This document shows positions 53,410-62,403 of a stretch of 64,000 nt of DNA, piece by piece; within the stretch, counting starts at the first letter, position 1, and each line of letters starts with the position of its first letter. Under the pieces are notes generated by a model. It ran no database searches, was not told the DNA's origin, and saw nothing but the letters and a program-made list of their open reading frames with translations. The position numbers and the translations under genes are program-made. The stretch is from an uncultured Bacteroides sp. (GTDB lineage: Bacteria > Bacteroidota > Bacteroidia > Bacteroidales > Bacteroidaceae): positions 1-64,000 of the forward strand of contig NZ_CAUFUE010000009.1 of NCBI RefSeq assembly GCF_959029255.1. Reading direction: 5' to 3'.

Positions 53410-53775
53410 ATGGCAGCACACAATGTCCTCGGGAAAGCCGGTGAAGATGCGGCGGTAACGTATCTGGAAAGGAACGGTTATACCATACGCGACCGTAATT
53501 GGCGAAAAAATCATCTGGAACTGGATATCGTCGCAACCAAAGACGGAGAACTGATTGTGGTAGAAGTGAAAACCCGTAGTAACACGGACTTTATCGAGCC
53601 GCAAGATGCCGTCAACTGGCAGAAAGTGCGACGTATCGTTGTTGCCGCAGATGCTTATATAAAGCATTACAGCATTGATGCCCCCGTCCGTTTTGACATT
53701 GTTACCGCCATTGGCGAGAAAGGGAATTTTGAGATAGAACATATCAAGGAAGCCTTTTATCCGCCCATGTTTTGA
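53410..53775 (+). CDS. YraN/UPF0102 family endonuclease-like protein
   Basis: A 121-residue protein of the UPF0102 family, which has a restriction-endonuclease-like fold. Blocks visible are NVLGKAGEDAAVTYLERNGY, then RNWRKNHLELDIVA and VVEVKTRSN; the spaced Glu, Asp and E-x-K residues form the nuclease-like site. Biological role is unproven; it is often seen near DNA-processing genes. Start at 53410 gives the usual length. Confidence 0.88.
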   Translation: MAAHNVLGKAGEDAAVTYLERNGYTIRDRNWRKNHLELDIVATKDGELIVVEVKTRSNTDFIEPQDAVNWQKVRRIVVAADAYIKHYSIDAPVRFDIVTAIGEKGNFEIEHIKEAFYPPMF

Positions 53776-53836
53776 GAGTTGAAAGTCAGAGAAAATTTAA
53801 TTGTAGATTGTAAATAATTAAATCGTAAATACCGTC

Positions 53837-54193
53837 ATGGATATAGAAACCGCCCGTGAATATTGCCTCAGCAAGAAAGCTACTACTGAAGACACTCCTT
53901 TTGGTGAAGATTTTCTCGTCATCAGAGTGATGGGGAAAATGTACTTATGCATTAATCTCAATACCCCGGACCGCATCACAATGAAATGCGACCCTGAATA
54001 TGCCATGGAGTTACGCGAACGTTACAACGCCATTGAGGGAGCCTGGCATTTCAATAAGAAATATTGGAATCAGGTGTTTCTGGATAGTGACGCGGATGAC
54101 AAGTTGATAAAACACTTGATAGACCATTCCTACGAAGAAGTATTGAAGAAGTTTACCAAAAAGATGCGTGCCGAATATGATGCCCTCCCTTGA
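53837..54193 (+). CDS. MmcQ/YjbR family protein
   Basis: A 118-residue protein of the CyaY-like MmcQ/YjbR fold: MDIETAREYCLSKKATTEDT, PFGEDFLVIRVMGKMYL and the end motif DHSYEEVLKKF. Family members are described as DNA-binding or of unknown function. The gene overlaps the start of birA by about 17 bases, so both are translated from one message. Confidence 0.85.
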   Translation: MDIETAREYCLSKKATTEDTPFGEDFLVIRVMGKMYLCINLNTPDRITMKCDPEYAMELRERYNAIEGAWHFNKKYWNQVFLDSDADDKLIKHLIDHSYEEVLKKFTKKMRAEYDALP

Positions 54194-54959
54194 CGCTTTC
54201 ACATATCCGTTAATCGGTTTGCAGGAAACTGACTCCACAAACCGATACCTCAGCCACATCTGCAACGAACAACCGGAAGCCGTTGCCGAGTTTACCACTG
54301 TTACCGCCGAGTTTCAAACAGCCGGCAAGGGACAACGCGGAAACAGTTGGGAAGCATCCGAAGGGAAAAACCTCCTGTTCAGTTTCGTGCTTTATCCCGT
54401 TTTCCTGGAAGCGCGCCGACAGTTCATCCTTTCACAAATCGTTTCCCTCTCCATTAAAGAGGAACTAGACCAATGGGTTAGTGATATTTCCATCAAATGG
54501 CCTAACGATATCTATTGGAAAGATAAGAAAATTTGTGGCATACTGATAGAGAATGACTTATCCGGTCATTTCATCGGTAGAAGCATTTCAGGTATCGGAA
54601 TAAATATCAATCAGGAGGAATTTCACAGTGATGCTCCCAATCCGGTATCCTTGAAACAAATCACCGGACAAGAGTACGACCGGCAAGTTATATTGGACGG
54701 TGTCATGAGCCGTATAAAAAAATACTATGCCCTATTGCAAACGGATGAAGCTGCTGCATCAACCTTGATTTCCACCAACTACGGACTTCATCTTTTCCGC
54801 CGGGAAGGCATTCATCATTACGAAGATTCAGACGGTCGGTTCCGTGCATTTCTGGAATGCGTGGAGCCGGACGGACGACTCGTTCTGAAAGACGAAACAG
54901 GATGTATCCGGAAATATCTGTTCAAAGAAGTAAAATATATAGGAAACTTTCCTTCTTAA
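54177..54959 (+). CDS. birA: Biotin-[acetyl-CoA-carboxylase] ligase
   Basis: Attaches biotin to the carrier domain of biotin-dependent carboxylases. About 260 residues without an N-terminal helix-turn-helix, hence a pure ligase and not a repressor. Motifs are LQETDSTNRYL, the biotinyl-AMP loop AGKGQRGNSWEAS (a GRGRxGR variant) and KWPNDIYWKDKKICGILIE. ATGs at 54177 and 54180 are equally possible; an earlier GTG at 54168 is less likely. It overlaps the mmcQ-like gene. Confidence 0.92.
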   Translation: MMPSLDAFTYPLIGLQETDSTNRYLSHICNEQPEAVAEFTTVTAEFQTAGKGQRGNSWEASEGKNLLFSFVLYPVFLEARRQFILSQIVSLSIKEELDQWVSDISIKWPNDIYWKDKKICGILIENDLSGHFIGRSISGIGININQEEFHSDAPNPVSLKQITGQEYDRQVILDGVMSRIKKYYALLQTDEAAASTLISTNYGLHLFRREGIHHYEDSDGRFRAFLECVEPDGRLVLKDETGCIRKYLFKEVKYIGNFPS

Positions 54960-55031
54960 AAATGTATTTGTTTTCCGGCTATATCAAAACAAACCATTTC
55001 AGCCAAGTGTTTTTAAAAGAAAACTTCAATT

Positions 55032-56093
55032 ATGAAAATGAAATCCTTATTGCTGATACCGATATTATGTTTTGCATTATACAGTTGTGACGATTCAGAA
55101 ATCGATACCGTAGAATTGCCACCCAAAACATCCGATACGCCTGTGGAGAATTACCATTATAATCTTCCCGTCATCTTCCATGTGCTTTATCAAAATCAGT
55201 CAGACCCGCTTCAATATGTCAGCCAAAACCGTCTGTCGGCAATTCTCGATGCAGTTAATAACGATTACAAGAATACAAGTACAAGTGTAGATATGAACCT
55301 TACATTTACACTGGCAACCACTAACCCGGATAGCAAACAGCTCACCACGCCGGGGGTGGAATATGTAAAATGGACAGAACCTTATCCTATAGACTGCGAC
55401 AAATTCATGAGCGACAACAGCGGGAAATACGTGAAATTACTTTGGGAGCCCAATAAGTACATCAACGTAATGATTTATAATTTCGCTTCCGACCCCAATT
55501 CCGGTACAGTGACCTTAGGCATTTCACATCTTCCATATTCTACTACAGGCAGCACCTTCCTCGAAGGTCTCACTGCCGTAAGCAACACTTATCTCGAACT
55601 AAAGAACTTGAAATATCCCTACAGTGTATCCATTAACAGCCTTTTTATCAACGAACAATCCGTTGGCAACGGATATACTCCCGAAGACATCACAGTTACC
55701 CTATCTCACGAGCTAGGCCATTATTTGGGACTACATCATGTTTTTTCCGAATCAGATAATGGAATAATGGATGACTGTGAAGATACCGACTACTGTAAAG
55801 ACACGCCATCCTACAATAAAGTAGAATATGATGCTTGGCTGAATAGCCTGGAAGGTAAGTATCAACTGAGTTATTTAGCCCAAAGAAACAATTGCCAAGG
55901 GGCTAAATTTACTTCTACCAACTTCATGGACTATGCCTATAGCTACTCCAATGAATTTACCGCCGACCAGCGTACACGCATCCGCCACGTCTTGAATTAC
56001 AGTCCGCTCATACCGGGACCAAAGAAAGAGACAGCAAATACACGCACAGTACCCGAAGGAGCAGTAGATTTACCGATACGTATTATCAGATAA
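55032..56093 (+). CDS. Zinc-dependent metalloproteinase lipoprotein (BF0631-type metzincin)
   Basis: Surface or periplasmic protease of 353 residues. The lipobox is SLLLIPILCFALYSC with Cys at residue 19. The zinc site HELGHYLGLHH at residues 226-236 is the extended HExxHxxGxxH of metzincins, followed by the Met-turn candidate TNFMDYAYS. This matches the zinc-dependent metalloproteinase lipoprotein family of Bacteroides (BF0631 type), a relative of pappalysins. Probably acts on host or environmental proteins. It stands alone before the TPR regulator. Confidence 0.88.
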   Translation: MKMKSLLLIPILCFALYSCDDSEIDTVELPPKTSDTPVENYHYNLPVIFHVLYQNQSDPLQYVSQNRLSAILDAVNNDYKNTSTSVDMNLTFTLATTNPDSKQLTTPGVEYVKWTEPYPIDCDKFMSDNSGKYVKLLWEPNKYINVMIYNFASDPNSGTVTLGISHLPYSTTGSTFLEGLTAVSNTYLELKNLKYPYSVSINSLFINEQSVGNGYTPEDITVTLSHELGHYLGLHHVFSESDNGIMDDCEDTDYCKDTPSYNKVEYDAWLNSLEGKYQLSYLAQRNNCQGAKFTSTNFMDYAYSYSNEFTADQRTRIRHVLNYSPLIPGPKKETANTRTVPEGAVDLPIRIIR

Positions 56094-56139
56094 AACTTTG
56101 TTTTTCTTCAAAAAAGATACATTTTGTTTTAAAACTCTT

Positions 56140-56147
56140 TATATTTG
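56140..56147 (+). promoter_or_regulatory. -7 box directly before the TPR regulator
   Basis: TATATTTG ends five bases before the ATG at 56153, so the mRNA would be leaderless or nearly so. Confidence 0.5.
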
Positions 56148-56152
56148 TACAC

Positions 56153-57898
56153 ATGAAACAGAGTGTACAATTCATATTATTTTTTTCTATAATGCTGGGG
56201 GTTTGCTCTTGTTTGAACAAACCTTATCCGCAATCGCTTATCATAGCCGATAGCCTTACCAATGTTGCACCAGACAGTGCTATTATATTGTTAAGAGGTT
56301 TAAAAAATGAAATAGAAGTAGCATCCAAAGCAACACAAATGTACTATGGGTTGCTTTGTATCAAAGCAAAAGACAAAGCATATATTCTACATACTTCAGA
56401 CAGTCTTATTCTTCCGATATTAAACTATTATATAGAAAAAAACGATAAACAACACTTACCGGAAGCATATTACTATGCAGGACGAGTATATCGAGACCTA
56501 GGGGATGCCCCACAAGCGTTAGAATATTTTCAGAAAGCAATGGAAGCATCAAAGGGAAGTTCAAACAACCAACTAACGAGTAGAATTAATAGTCAAATTG
56601 GAACATTATTTCTATATCAGGGTATCTATGACGAAGCATTAAAAGTATTTAAACAGGCATATTTTTACAATACTCTTGCAAACGATAGTATAGGAATTGT
56701 TCTTACTCTGAGAGATATCGCAGATACCTTTGACTGTCTTCAAAAAACAGATAGCGCTTTTTATTATAACAACCAAGCACAAAAATATGCACAAAAATTA
56801 AACAATATCAAACTAAAAAATGTCATATACAGTCAAACTGCCAGTTTTTATAAAGAACTAAAAAATTATGACTCTGCTAAACAAATTATTCAGCCATGTT
56901 TGAACGACACTTACTTTCCAAGTCGAAGCAGTATCTATTCCATAGCCGCCGAACTATATCAAAAAACTGGTAATTTAGATTCGGCTTACTATTATTATAA
57001 AAAAATACAAGATTGTGGTACTATATATGCACTTCAAGCTGCCTATTTAGGTCTAGCAGAAATAAATCTAATAAAGAAAGATCCGCAAAATGCGTTAAAA
57101 AACCTCACTCTCTATATACAATATACAGATTCTATTCTAAAATTAACCAATACAGAAAGCATTCGTAAAATGCATTCTCTATACAATTATCAATTCAAAG
57201 AAAAAGAAAATAATTTGCTAAAATCCAGAAATGAACGACAAATGTTATGGTTCACAAGTATTGGAGCCGCTTTCTTTCTCATTTCAGTCTGTTTCGGACT
57301 CTATTGGGAACATAGTAAACGTAAACAAATACAGATGCAATTACAATTAAACAAATTAGACACTTTAAGGAAGGAACAATATTTACAAAGCATCCAAGCT
57401 GTTGAAAATAATAAGAAAAAAATAAATGAATTAAAAGAAAAACTGCAAGGGCTTAAAGAAAAAAACGGTTTGCAAGCACAACTGCTACAAGCACAGAAAG
57501 AACAAATAGAGAAAGCCAACATATTAATAGGCGCCAGACAAGAAAAACGAAAAATAGAAGAAACCAGATTCCATAAGTCCGATATTTATTCTTTTTTTCA
57601 AAATACAACGAACGAAGGAGAGACTAAAGTATCCCCAGAGCATTGGATAACATTGCAAAAGGAAATTGATAGTATATACAATAATTTCACTTACCGCTTG
57701 CTTGATTTACACGATTTTAGTAATTTTGAACTACAGGTCTGTCTCTTATTAAAAGCCAAATTTCCAATAACCCGAGTCGCATTTCTTACAAACCATTCTA
57801 AGTCTGCAATTGTATCTGTACGTAAAAGAATGTACTCTAAAGTATTCCAGAAATCAGGGACACCAGATGACTGGGATAACTTCATTACATCATTCTAA
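56153..57898 (+). CDS. Membrane TPR protein with C-terminal DNA-binding-like region
   Basis: A 581-residue sensor-like protein: lipoprotein-type signal (MKQSVQFILFFSIMLGVCSC), TPR repeats over about residues 40-340 (LPEAYYYAGRVYRDLGDAPQ is one), a membrane helix (about 365-385), a coiled coil (about 395-470) and a C-terminal region with ELQVCLLLKAKFPITRVAFL and KSAIVSVRKRMYSKVF that looks like a LuxR-type helix-turn-helix. In Bacteroides such TPR-membrane-HTH proteins are putative transcriptional regulators. Four phased TGCGCA palindromes and a strong promoter follow directly, making the downstream lipoprotein operon a likely target. Confidence 0.75.
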   Translation: MKQSVQFILFFSIMLGVCSCLNKPYPQSLIIADSLTNVAPDSAIILLRGLKNEIEVASKATQMYYGLLCIKAKDKAYILHTSDSLILPILNYYIEKNDKQHLPEAYYYAGRVYRDLGDAPQALEYFQKAMEASKGSSNNQLTSRINSQIGTLFLYQGIYDEALKVFKQAYFYNTLANDSIGIVLTLRDIADTFDCLQKTDSAFYYNNQAQKYAQKLNNIKLKNVIYSQTASFYKELKNYDSAKQIIQPCLNDTYFPSRSSIYSIAAELYQKTGNLDSAYYYYKKIQDCGTIYALQAAYLGLAEINLIKKDPQNALKNLTLYIQYTDSILKLTNTESIRKMHSLYNYQFKEKENNLLKSRNERQMLWFTSIGAAFFLISVCFGLYWEHSKRKQIQMQLQLNKLDTLRKEQYLQSIQAVENNKKKINELKEKLQGLKEKNGLQAQLLQAQKEQIEKANILIGARQEKRKIEETRFHKSDIYSFFQNTTNEGETKVSPEHWITLQKEIDSIYNNFTYRLLDLHDFSNFELQVCLLLKAKFPITRVAFLTNHSKSAIVSVRKRMYSKVFQKSGTPDDWDNFITSF

Positions 57899-57904
57899 CA
57901 ATCA

Positions 57905-57954
57905 TGCGCACAATTTGCGCACTCCAATCAAAAAAATGCGCACTAAATGCGCAC
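57905..57954. promoter_or_regulatory. Four phased TGCGCA palindromes
   Basis: TGCGCAC occurs at 57905, 57916, 57937 and 57948, spaced by 11, 21 and 11 bp, that is one, two and one helical turns. The core TGCGCA is its own reverse complement. The last site ends 8 bp before the -33 box at 57963, a typical activator position. Confidence 0.75.
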
Positions 57955-57962
57955 TGAATTAT

Positions 57963-57993
57963 TTTGCCAGCAAAGCATATCCATCTAATTTTG
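57963..57993 (+). promoter_or_regulatory. Promoter of the DUF3244-lipoprotein operon
   Basis: TTTG (57963-57966), a 19-bp spacer and TAATTTTG (57986-57993): an exact Bacteroides promoter. Start near 57997, leader of about 25 nt to 58022. Confidence 0.8.
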
Positions 57994-58021
57994 GCATATA
58001 AAACAATTAAAGCCACCAATT

Positions 58022-58378
58022 ATGAAATGGATTATATTGACATGTATTTGCCTTTTCTTTTGTCTGAATTTCGAAGCAAAGGAAACTATAACACTTTTTG
58101 AAAAGAATAAAGATAGGAATATAGATACTCGATCTTTATCCCAAATTCCAGTAGTTACTTATGACAATAATGCTATTTATATTCATTCAGATATACCTTT
58201 AGAAAATATGCAAATAACGATAAAAGATACATCTGAGAATGTAATTCTTACATATTCAATCGTGGTACTTGCAGGACAAGATTTTTGTATTTTTTTCACC
58301 TCCTCCAGTAATAAAGAGTTCATAATAGAATTAAAAGATAAATTCTATGATTTATATGGCTATTTCACAATACATTAA
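58022..58378 (+). CDS. DUF3244-type secreted protein
   Basis: A 118-residue protein with signal sequence MKWIILTCICLFFCLNFEA and a small beta-sandwich-like mature part: VVTYDNNAIYIHSDIPLENM, ITIKDTSENVILTYSIVV and the C-terminal LYGYFTIH strand. This is the DUF3244 pattern of short secreted Bacteroides proteins that often accompany TPR regulators; function unknown. It is first in a two-gene operon behind the TGCGCA-controlled promoter. Confidence 0.7.
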   Translation: MKWIILTCICLFFCLNFEAKETITLFEKNKDRNIDTRSLSQIPVVTYDNNAIYIHSDIPLENMQITIKDTSENVILTYSIVVLAGQDFCIFFTSSSNKEFIIELKDKFYDLYGYFTIH

Positions 58379-58411
58379 CTAACACTCTCTCAATAATATA
58401 AAATTATAATT

Positions 58412-59146
58412 ATGAAAAAAATTCTACTATTCAGTGTATTGACAACTTTACTTTTTTGCAGTTGCCAAGAAAAATGGGAAGAAAGCAAGCCTTCCGAAAC
58501 TCTTCCTATTATATTAACTTACGAACAAGAATTAGATATAGTGAATAACTATACCGTAATCGATACAATTAACCATTCGTATTCTGTATTAATAACAGAT
58601 AGTATTATGCAAGCTGAACATTTAACAGATACTAACATTAAGCTGATACTAAAAGAAATCACGCGAATCAATAATAATATTGAAGAGGATATTAAAGCGG
58701 GAATAACGACAACCTTAACATTAAACAACAACAAGGGTTTTCAATCATATTCAATAAATCCTAACCACTTCATTTCATTTAGAGATGAATATATACCCGC
58801 CAACAAATCTAAAATTCAAACAAGGGCAGGACTTGGAGGTATGTCTTTTTCCCAAGGTAGCTGGAATGAATTCAGTGTTGAGTTTTATGGAACCGACCAT
58901 GTAACAAGCAAGTTTTATGTAGACTCATGTAGAGGTTATTGGCATGTTAATGTTGAATGTACCACCGGAACCAGTAGTTATGGTAACACCTTCTCTACCT
59001 ATGGAACCAGATATACATCAGGCACAATCAATAGATATTGGTGGAGTACGGTTGGAGGACAAGCTCCTTTCAGATGGTACTTCAAAGCCAATGGTCCTGT
59101 TGGAGGAGAAGCCAATGGTGGCATTGATTTCAGTGATACTATTTAA
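58412..59146 (+). CDS. Lipoprotein of unknown function
   Basis: A 244-residue lipoprotein (MKKILLFSVLTTLLFCSC, lipobox Cys at residue 18). The N-terminal half is acidic and helical; the C-terminal half is rich in Gly, Ser, Thr and aromatic residues (MSFSQGSWNEFSVEFYGTDH, YGTRYTSGTINRYWWSTVGG), as in extracellular beta-rich domains. No enzyme motif is seen. It follows the DUF3244 gene by 33 bases and ends in a terminator, completing the operon. Confidence 0.65.
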   Translation: MKKILLFSVLTTLLFCSCQEKWEESKPSETLPIILTYEQELDIVNNYTVIDTINHSYSVLITDSIMQAEHLTDTNIKLILKEITRINNNIEEDIKAGITTTLTLNNNKGFQSYSINPNHFISFRDEYIPANKSKIQTRAGLGGMSFSQGSWNEFSVEFYGTDHVTSKFYVDSCRGYWHVNVECTTGTSSYGNTFSTYGTRYTSGTINRYWWSTVGGQAPFRWYFKANGPVGGEANGGIDFSDTI

Positions 59147-59174
59147 AAAAAATAAGAACAAGAGAGAGTAACCC

Positions 59175-59205
59175 GCTCGTCACTATATAAGTGACGGGCT
59201 TTTTA
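59175..59205 (+). terminator. Terminator of the DUF3244-lipoprotein operon
   Basis: The stem GCTCGTCACT / AGTGACGGGC (one G-U pair) has a 5-base loop and is followed by TTTTT. Confidence 0.85.
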
Positions 59206-59225
59206 CATATAAGAAATATGCATAA

Positions 59226-59906
59226 TCATTTCATTTCAGCTTCTATCTTCTTTATCTTATCCAGCGTCTTCCCCGCCTCCGTGGACGGAAAGAGTTGAAG
59301 TACTTTCTGCAAATAGGATTTTGCTCTGACATATCCCGTAGAAAACACATCTGAAAGACCGTTACGATAACGGGCATATTGCATCCGAGTAGGAGAAGTT
59401 ATTTTCTTGTAATCTTCTTCAATCTTCTTTTTGGCACGCTCTGCCTGAAGATAATAGTAATTGCCAAGGAATATATTGGCCTGGAGATTGTCGGCATTAA
59501 GCATCAACGCCTTTTCATAAAGACTTACGGCATCTTTCTCCTTGCCACGCATCATCAGCATTTCGGCACATGGCACAAGTACAGACACATCTTCGGGAGA
59601 ATATTGAAGAAGTTCTTTATAGAAAAGATAAGCTTTATCATAGTCACGCTTTTCTTTATAATATACGGCCATTTCCTTTGCCAAGCGCGGAGCTATCGGA
59701 GAACTCTTGTCAACGCGCGTCCAATAGTACATTTCCGTTTGGTCTGCAACGGCATTCACTGCTTGACGAAACAGGCTTACCGCATAATCATCTTTATCAA
59801 CAGAAAGCGCATCGGACACTTTCTGCAACAAGACTTCCGCCGACTGCGCCAAAAGTGACAGGGGGCATGCCAAGAACAAGGTAACAAACAAAGCTAAGGT
59901 TTTCAT
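59226..59906 (-). CDS. Tetratricopeptide repeat protein, exported
   Basis: A 226-residue protein with signal peptide (MKTLALFVTLFLACPLSLLA, cleavage after AQS) and at least three TPR-type helix pairs (KRDYDKAYLFYKELLQYSPE, GKEKDAVSLYEKALMLNADN, LQANIFLGNYYYLQAERAKK). It likely scaffolds protein contacts in the periplasm. It is monocistronic on the - strand, convergent with the lipoprotein operon and divergent from the MATE exporter gene. Confidence 0.82.
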   Translation of the reverse strand: MKTLALFVTLFLACPLSLLAQSAEVLLQKVSDALSVDKDDYAVSLFRQAVNAVADQTEMYYWTRVDKSSPIAPRLAKEMAVYYKEKRDYDKAYLFYKELLQYSPEDVSVLVPCAEMLMMRGKEKDAVSLYEKALMLNADNLQANIFLGNYYYLQAERAKKKIEEDYKKITSPTRMQYARYRNGLSDVFSTGYVRAKSYLQKVLQLFPSTEAGKTLDKIKKIEAEMK

Positions 59907-60045
59907 TATTAAAGTATATAAATAGTTTACAGTCTAATACAGTCTCATAGAAATACACCTACAAATGTACGAACTTCGCTTGCAACGGTCAATAGATGAA
60001 AGTAGAAATATAGTTAATCTTTCCCACTGTTTTTTCTTTTCTACG

Positions 60046-60053
60046 TACCTTTG
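60046..60053 (+). promoter_or_regulatory. -7 box for the MATE exporter
   Basis: TACCTTTG, 19 bases before the ATG at 60073. Confidence 0.5.
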
Positions 60054-60072
60054 CTTTCTATAAAAAAACAAT

Positions 60073-61431
60073 ATGAATTCCAGAGATAAACAAATCCTGC
60101 AAATCGCATTACCTTCCATCGTGTCGAACATCACCGTCCCGCTACTTGGACTGGTTGATGTAGCCATTGTGGGACACTTAGGTTCACCTGCCTACATCGG
60201 CGCCATTGCCGTAGGCGGAATGTTATTCAATATCATCTACTGGATTTTCGGTTTCTTGCGTATGGGTACCAGCGGCATGACCTCGCAGGCGTACGGCAAA
60301 CGGGACTTGCCGGAAGTTGTCCGCCTGTTGTTCCGCTCTGTAGGCATAGGATTGATAGTGGCATGCTGCCTCATCATTCTGCAAGTACCCATCCGGCAAG
60401 CAGCATTCCTGGTCATTCATCCAACGGATGAAGTACGCCAACTAGCCACACTCTATTTCCACATCTGCATTTGGGGAGCACCTGCCATGCTTGGGCTATA
60501 CGGGTTGTCAGGCTGGTATATAGGCATGCAGAATTCACGTATCCCGATGTACATAGCCATCACCCAAAATATAGTCAACATCATCGCCAGCCTGAGCCTG
60601 GTCTACTTCTTTGGCATGAAAGTGGAAGGCGTTGCATTGGGAACACTGATTGCCCAGTACGCGGGTTTCTTGATGGGGCTTGCATTATGGATGCGCCATT
60701 ACGGCAAACTAAAAAAGTATCTCACCATTACAAAATACAAGTTAAGAATCACCGGAAGCGATAATAAAGCGGGAAGTATCTGGCAAAAGGAAGCGATGAA
60801 ACGTTTCTTCCAGGTAAACCGGGACATCTTCCTGCGTACACTTTGCCTGGTAGCAGTTACTTTGTTCTTCACCTCGGCAGGAGCTTCGCAAGGTGTAATC
60901 ATCCTTGCCGTAAACACACTGTTGATGCAACTCTTCACCCTTTTCTCATACGTAATGGACGGATTTGCCTATGCAGGTGAAGCGCTGAGTGGACGATACA
61001 TCGGCGCCCGCAACCGGGAAGCCTTTATGAATACCACCCGCCGTCTTTTTGTATGGGGCGGCGTGATGGCTATAGTCTTTACGCTAACCTACGCCTTGGG
61101 CGGAAATGCCTTCCTCAGCCTGCTGACCGATGACAAAGAAGTGATAGCCGCTGCCGACACCTATTTCTATTGGGCTCTCGCAATACCAGTTGCCGGTATT
61201 GCCGCTTTTATATGGGACGGCATCTTCATCGGTGCCACGGCTACACGAGGCATGCTAGTATCAATGGCAGTAGCAGCCGGCTGTTTCTTCGCAATCTACT
61301 ACGGACTTCGGCCTACAATGGATAACCATGCTCTATGGCTTGCCTTCCTCGCCTATTTATTTGCCAGGGGATTGGTACAAACCCTGTTGAGTAAAAGAAT
61401 ATTTTCTATCTTTGAGCAGAAACAAGTTTAA
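60073..61431 (+). CDS. MATE family efflux transporter
   Basis: A 452-residue multidrug/toxin exporter of the MATE (DinF-like) group with 12 predicted membrane helices arranged in two similar halves. Family features are ALPSIVSNITVPLLGLVDVA near the start, then MGTSGMTSQAYGKRD, and in the second half MDGFAYAGEALSGRYIGARN. Exports cationic compounds using an ion gradient; the substrate is not known. The HMA-AraC regulator begins 20 bases after its stop, so these two may be co-transcribed. Confidence 0.9.
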   Translation: MNSRDKQILQIALPSIVSNITVPLLGLVDVAIVGHLGSPAYIGAIAVGGMLFNIIYWIFGFLRMGTSGMTSQAYGKRDLPEVVRLLFRSVGIGLIVACCLIILQVPIRQAAFLVIHPTDEVRQLATLYFHICIWGAPAMLGLYGLSGWYIGMQNSRIPMYIAITQNIVNIIASLSLVYFFGMKVEGVALGTLIAQYAGFLMGLALWMRHYGKLKKYLTITKYKLRITGSDNKAGSIWQKEAMKRFFQVNRDIFLRTLCLVAVTLFFTSAGASQGVIILAVNTLLMQLFTLFSYVMDGFAYAGEALSGRYIGARNREAFMNTTRRLFVWGGVMAIVFTLTYALGGNAFLSLLTDDKEVIAAADTYFYWALAIPVAGIAAFIWDGIFIGATATRGMLVSMAVAAGCFFAIYYGLRPTMDNHALWLAFLAYLFARGLVQTLLSKRIFSIFEQKQV

Positions 61432-61451
61432 TTTATAATCGTTAATTCATC

Positions 61452-62051
61452 ATGGACAAGTATACGGCCAATATCACCCCCGCTCCCGAGAACACGTTGC
61501 ACATCAAGAATATGGTATGCAACCGTTGCATCATGGTTATAAAAAACCAACTCGAACAGTTGGGCCTGCAACCTCTGTCGGTGGAACTGGGTATAGTCGT
61601 ATTGTCCGATAAAATCACAGACGGAGTTTATCAGTCCGTAAAAGAAGCAATCGAGCCTTTCGGTTTCAAGCTGATTGATGACAAGAAGTCGCAAATGATA
61701 GAACAGATAAAAGACACAATCATAGAATTGGTACATTACAGCGACAGTGATTTGAAAGTCAACCTGTCTGATTATCTGGTATCCAAGTTCAACCGCGACT
61801 ACAGTTCATTGAGCAAACTCTTTTCGGAAGTCACCAACACCACCATCGAAAAATATCTCATTGCACAGAAGATAGAACGCGCCAAAGAGTTACTGGTATA
61901 TGGCGAACTCTCCCTGAATGAAATCGCCGACCAACTAAACTATTCCAGCGCCGCCTACCTCAGCGCCCAGTTCAAGAGCGTGACGGGACTCACCCCCAGT
62001 TATTTCAAGAAGATAAAAGAGAACAAGCGCAAGCCACTCGACGAAGTATAA
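61452..62051 (+). CDS. AraC-type regulator with N-terminal HMA-like metal domain
   Basis: A 199-residue fusion. Residues about 14-75 form a heavy-metal-associated-like ferredoxin fold with Cys23 and Cys26 in KNMVCNRCIMVI, like the Cu(I) site of CopZ or of CopA. Residues about 98-190 are an AraC helix-turn-helix pair (SLNEIADQLNYSSAAYLSAQ, then FKSVTGLTPSYFKK). It lies between a MATE exporter and a copper P-type ATPase, so it is a candidate copper-responsive activator; metal specificity is inferred. The CxxC spacing is intact. Confidence 0.82.
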   Translation: MDKYTANITPAPENTLHIKNMVCNRCIMVIKNQLEQLGLQPLSVELGIVVLSDKITDGVYQSVKEAIEPFGFKLIDDKKSQMIEQIKDTIIELVHYSDSDLKVNLSDYLVSKFNRDYSSLSKLFSEVTNTTIEKYLIAQKIERAKELLVYGELSLNEIADQLNYSSAAYLSAQFKSVTGLTPSYFKKIKENKRKPLDEV

Positions 62052-62225
62052 GGCTATCATCAATGCGCCTCAACCAAAATCCTATAAATCAAATCCGAAA
62101 TTCCATAACTCTCCGGCAACTTCTTCGCCGTATCTTTGTTCCCTGTAAAGAAGAATGGGAACAAGGATGAAACTTACGTTTTTCTCCCCTACAGTAAATT
62201 AAAAAAGTGAAAACATCTGTCACGC

Positions 62226-62320
62226 TATCACACTTTATAGGATAGACATCTGACAAACAATACGTTACAGTGTGATAGATACGTGTGATAGATACCTGTA
62301 GCTTCATCTATCTATCACAC
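62226..62320. promoter_or_regulatory. GTGTGATA operator-like cluster
   Basis: The octamer GTGTGATA is found at 62270-62277 and 62283-62290, and its reverse complement TATCACAC at 62226-62233 and 62313-62320. The two inner copies continue as GATA(C), forming tandem GTGTGATAGATAC. Such a cluster between the HMA-AraC gene and copA is a natural candidate for the regulator's binding region. Confidence 0.55.
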
Positions 62321-62368
62321 TTGATTTACACCCGGGAAGTAAATATACACCATTGTTCCCATCTATTG

Positions 62369-62403
62369 AAACAAAGAGTTTCAGCCGTTGAAACACTTTG
62401 TTT
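62369..62403. promoter_or_regulatory. Inverted repeat AAACAAAG / CTTTGTTT upstream of copA
   Basis: AAACAAAGAGTTTC (62369-62382) pairs with GAAACACTTTGTTT (62390-62403) with one mismatch and a 7-base loop; T-rich sequence follows. A third partial copy AAAACAAAGTGTTC begins near 62413. It may be a terminator or a second regulator site. Confidence 0.5.
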
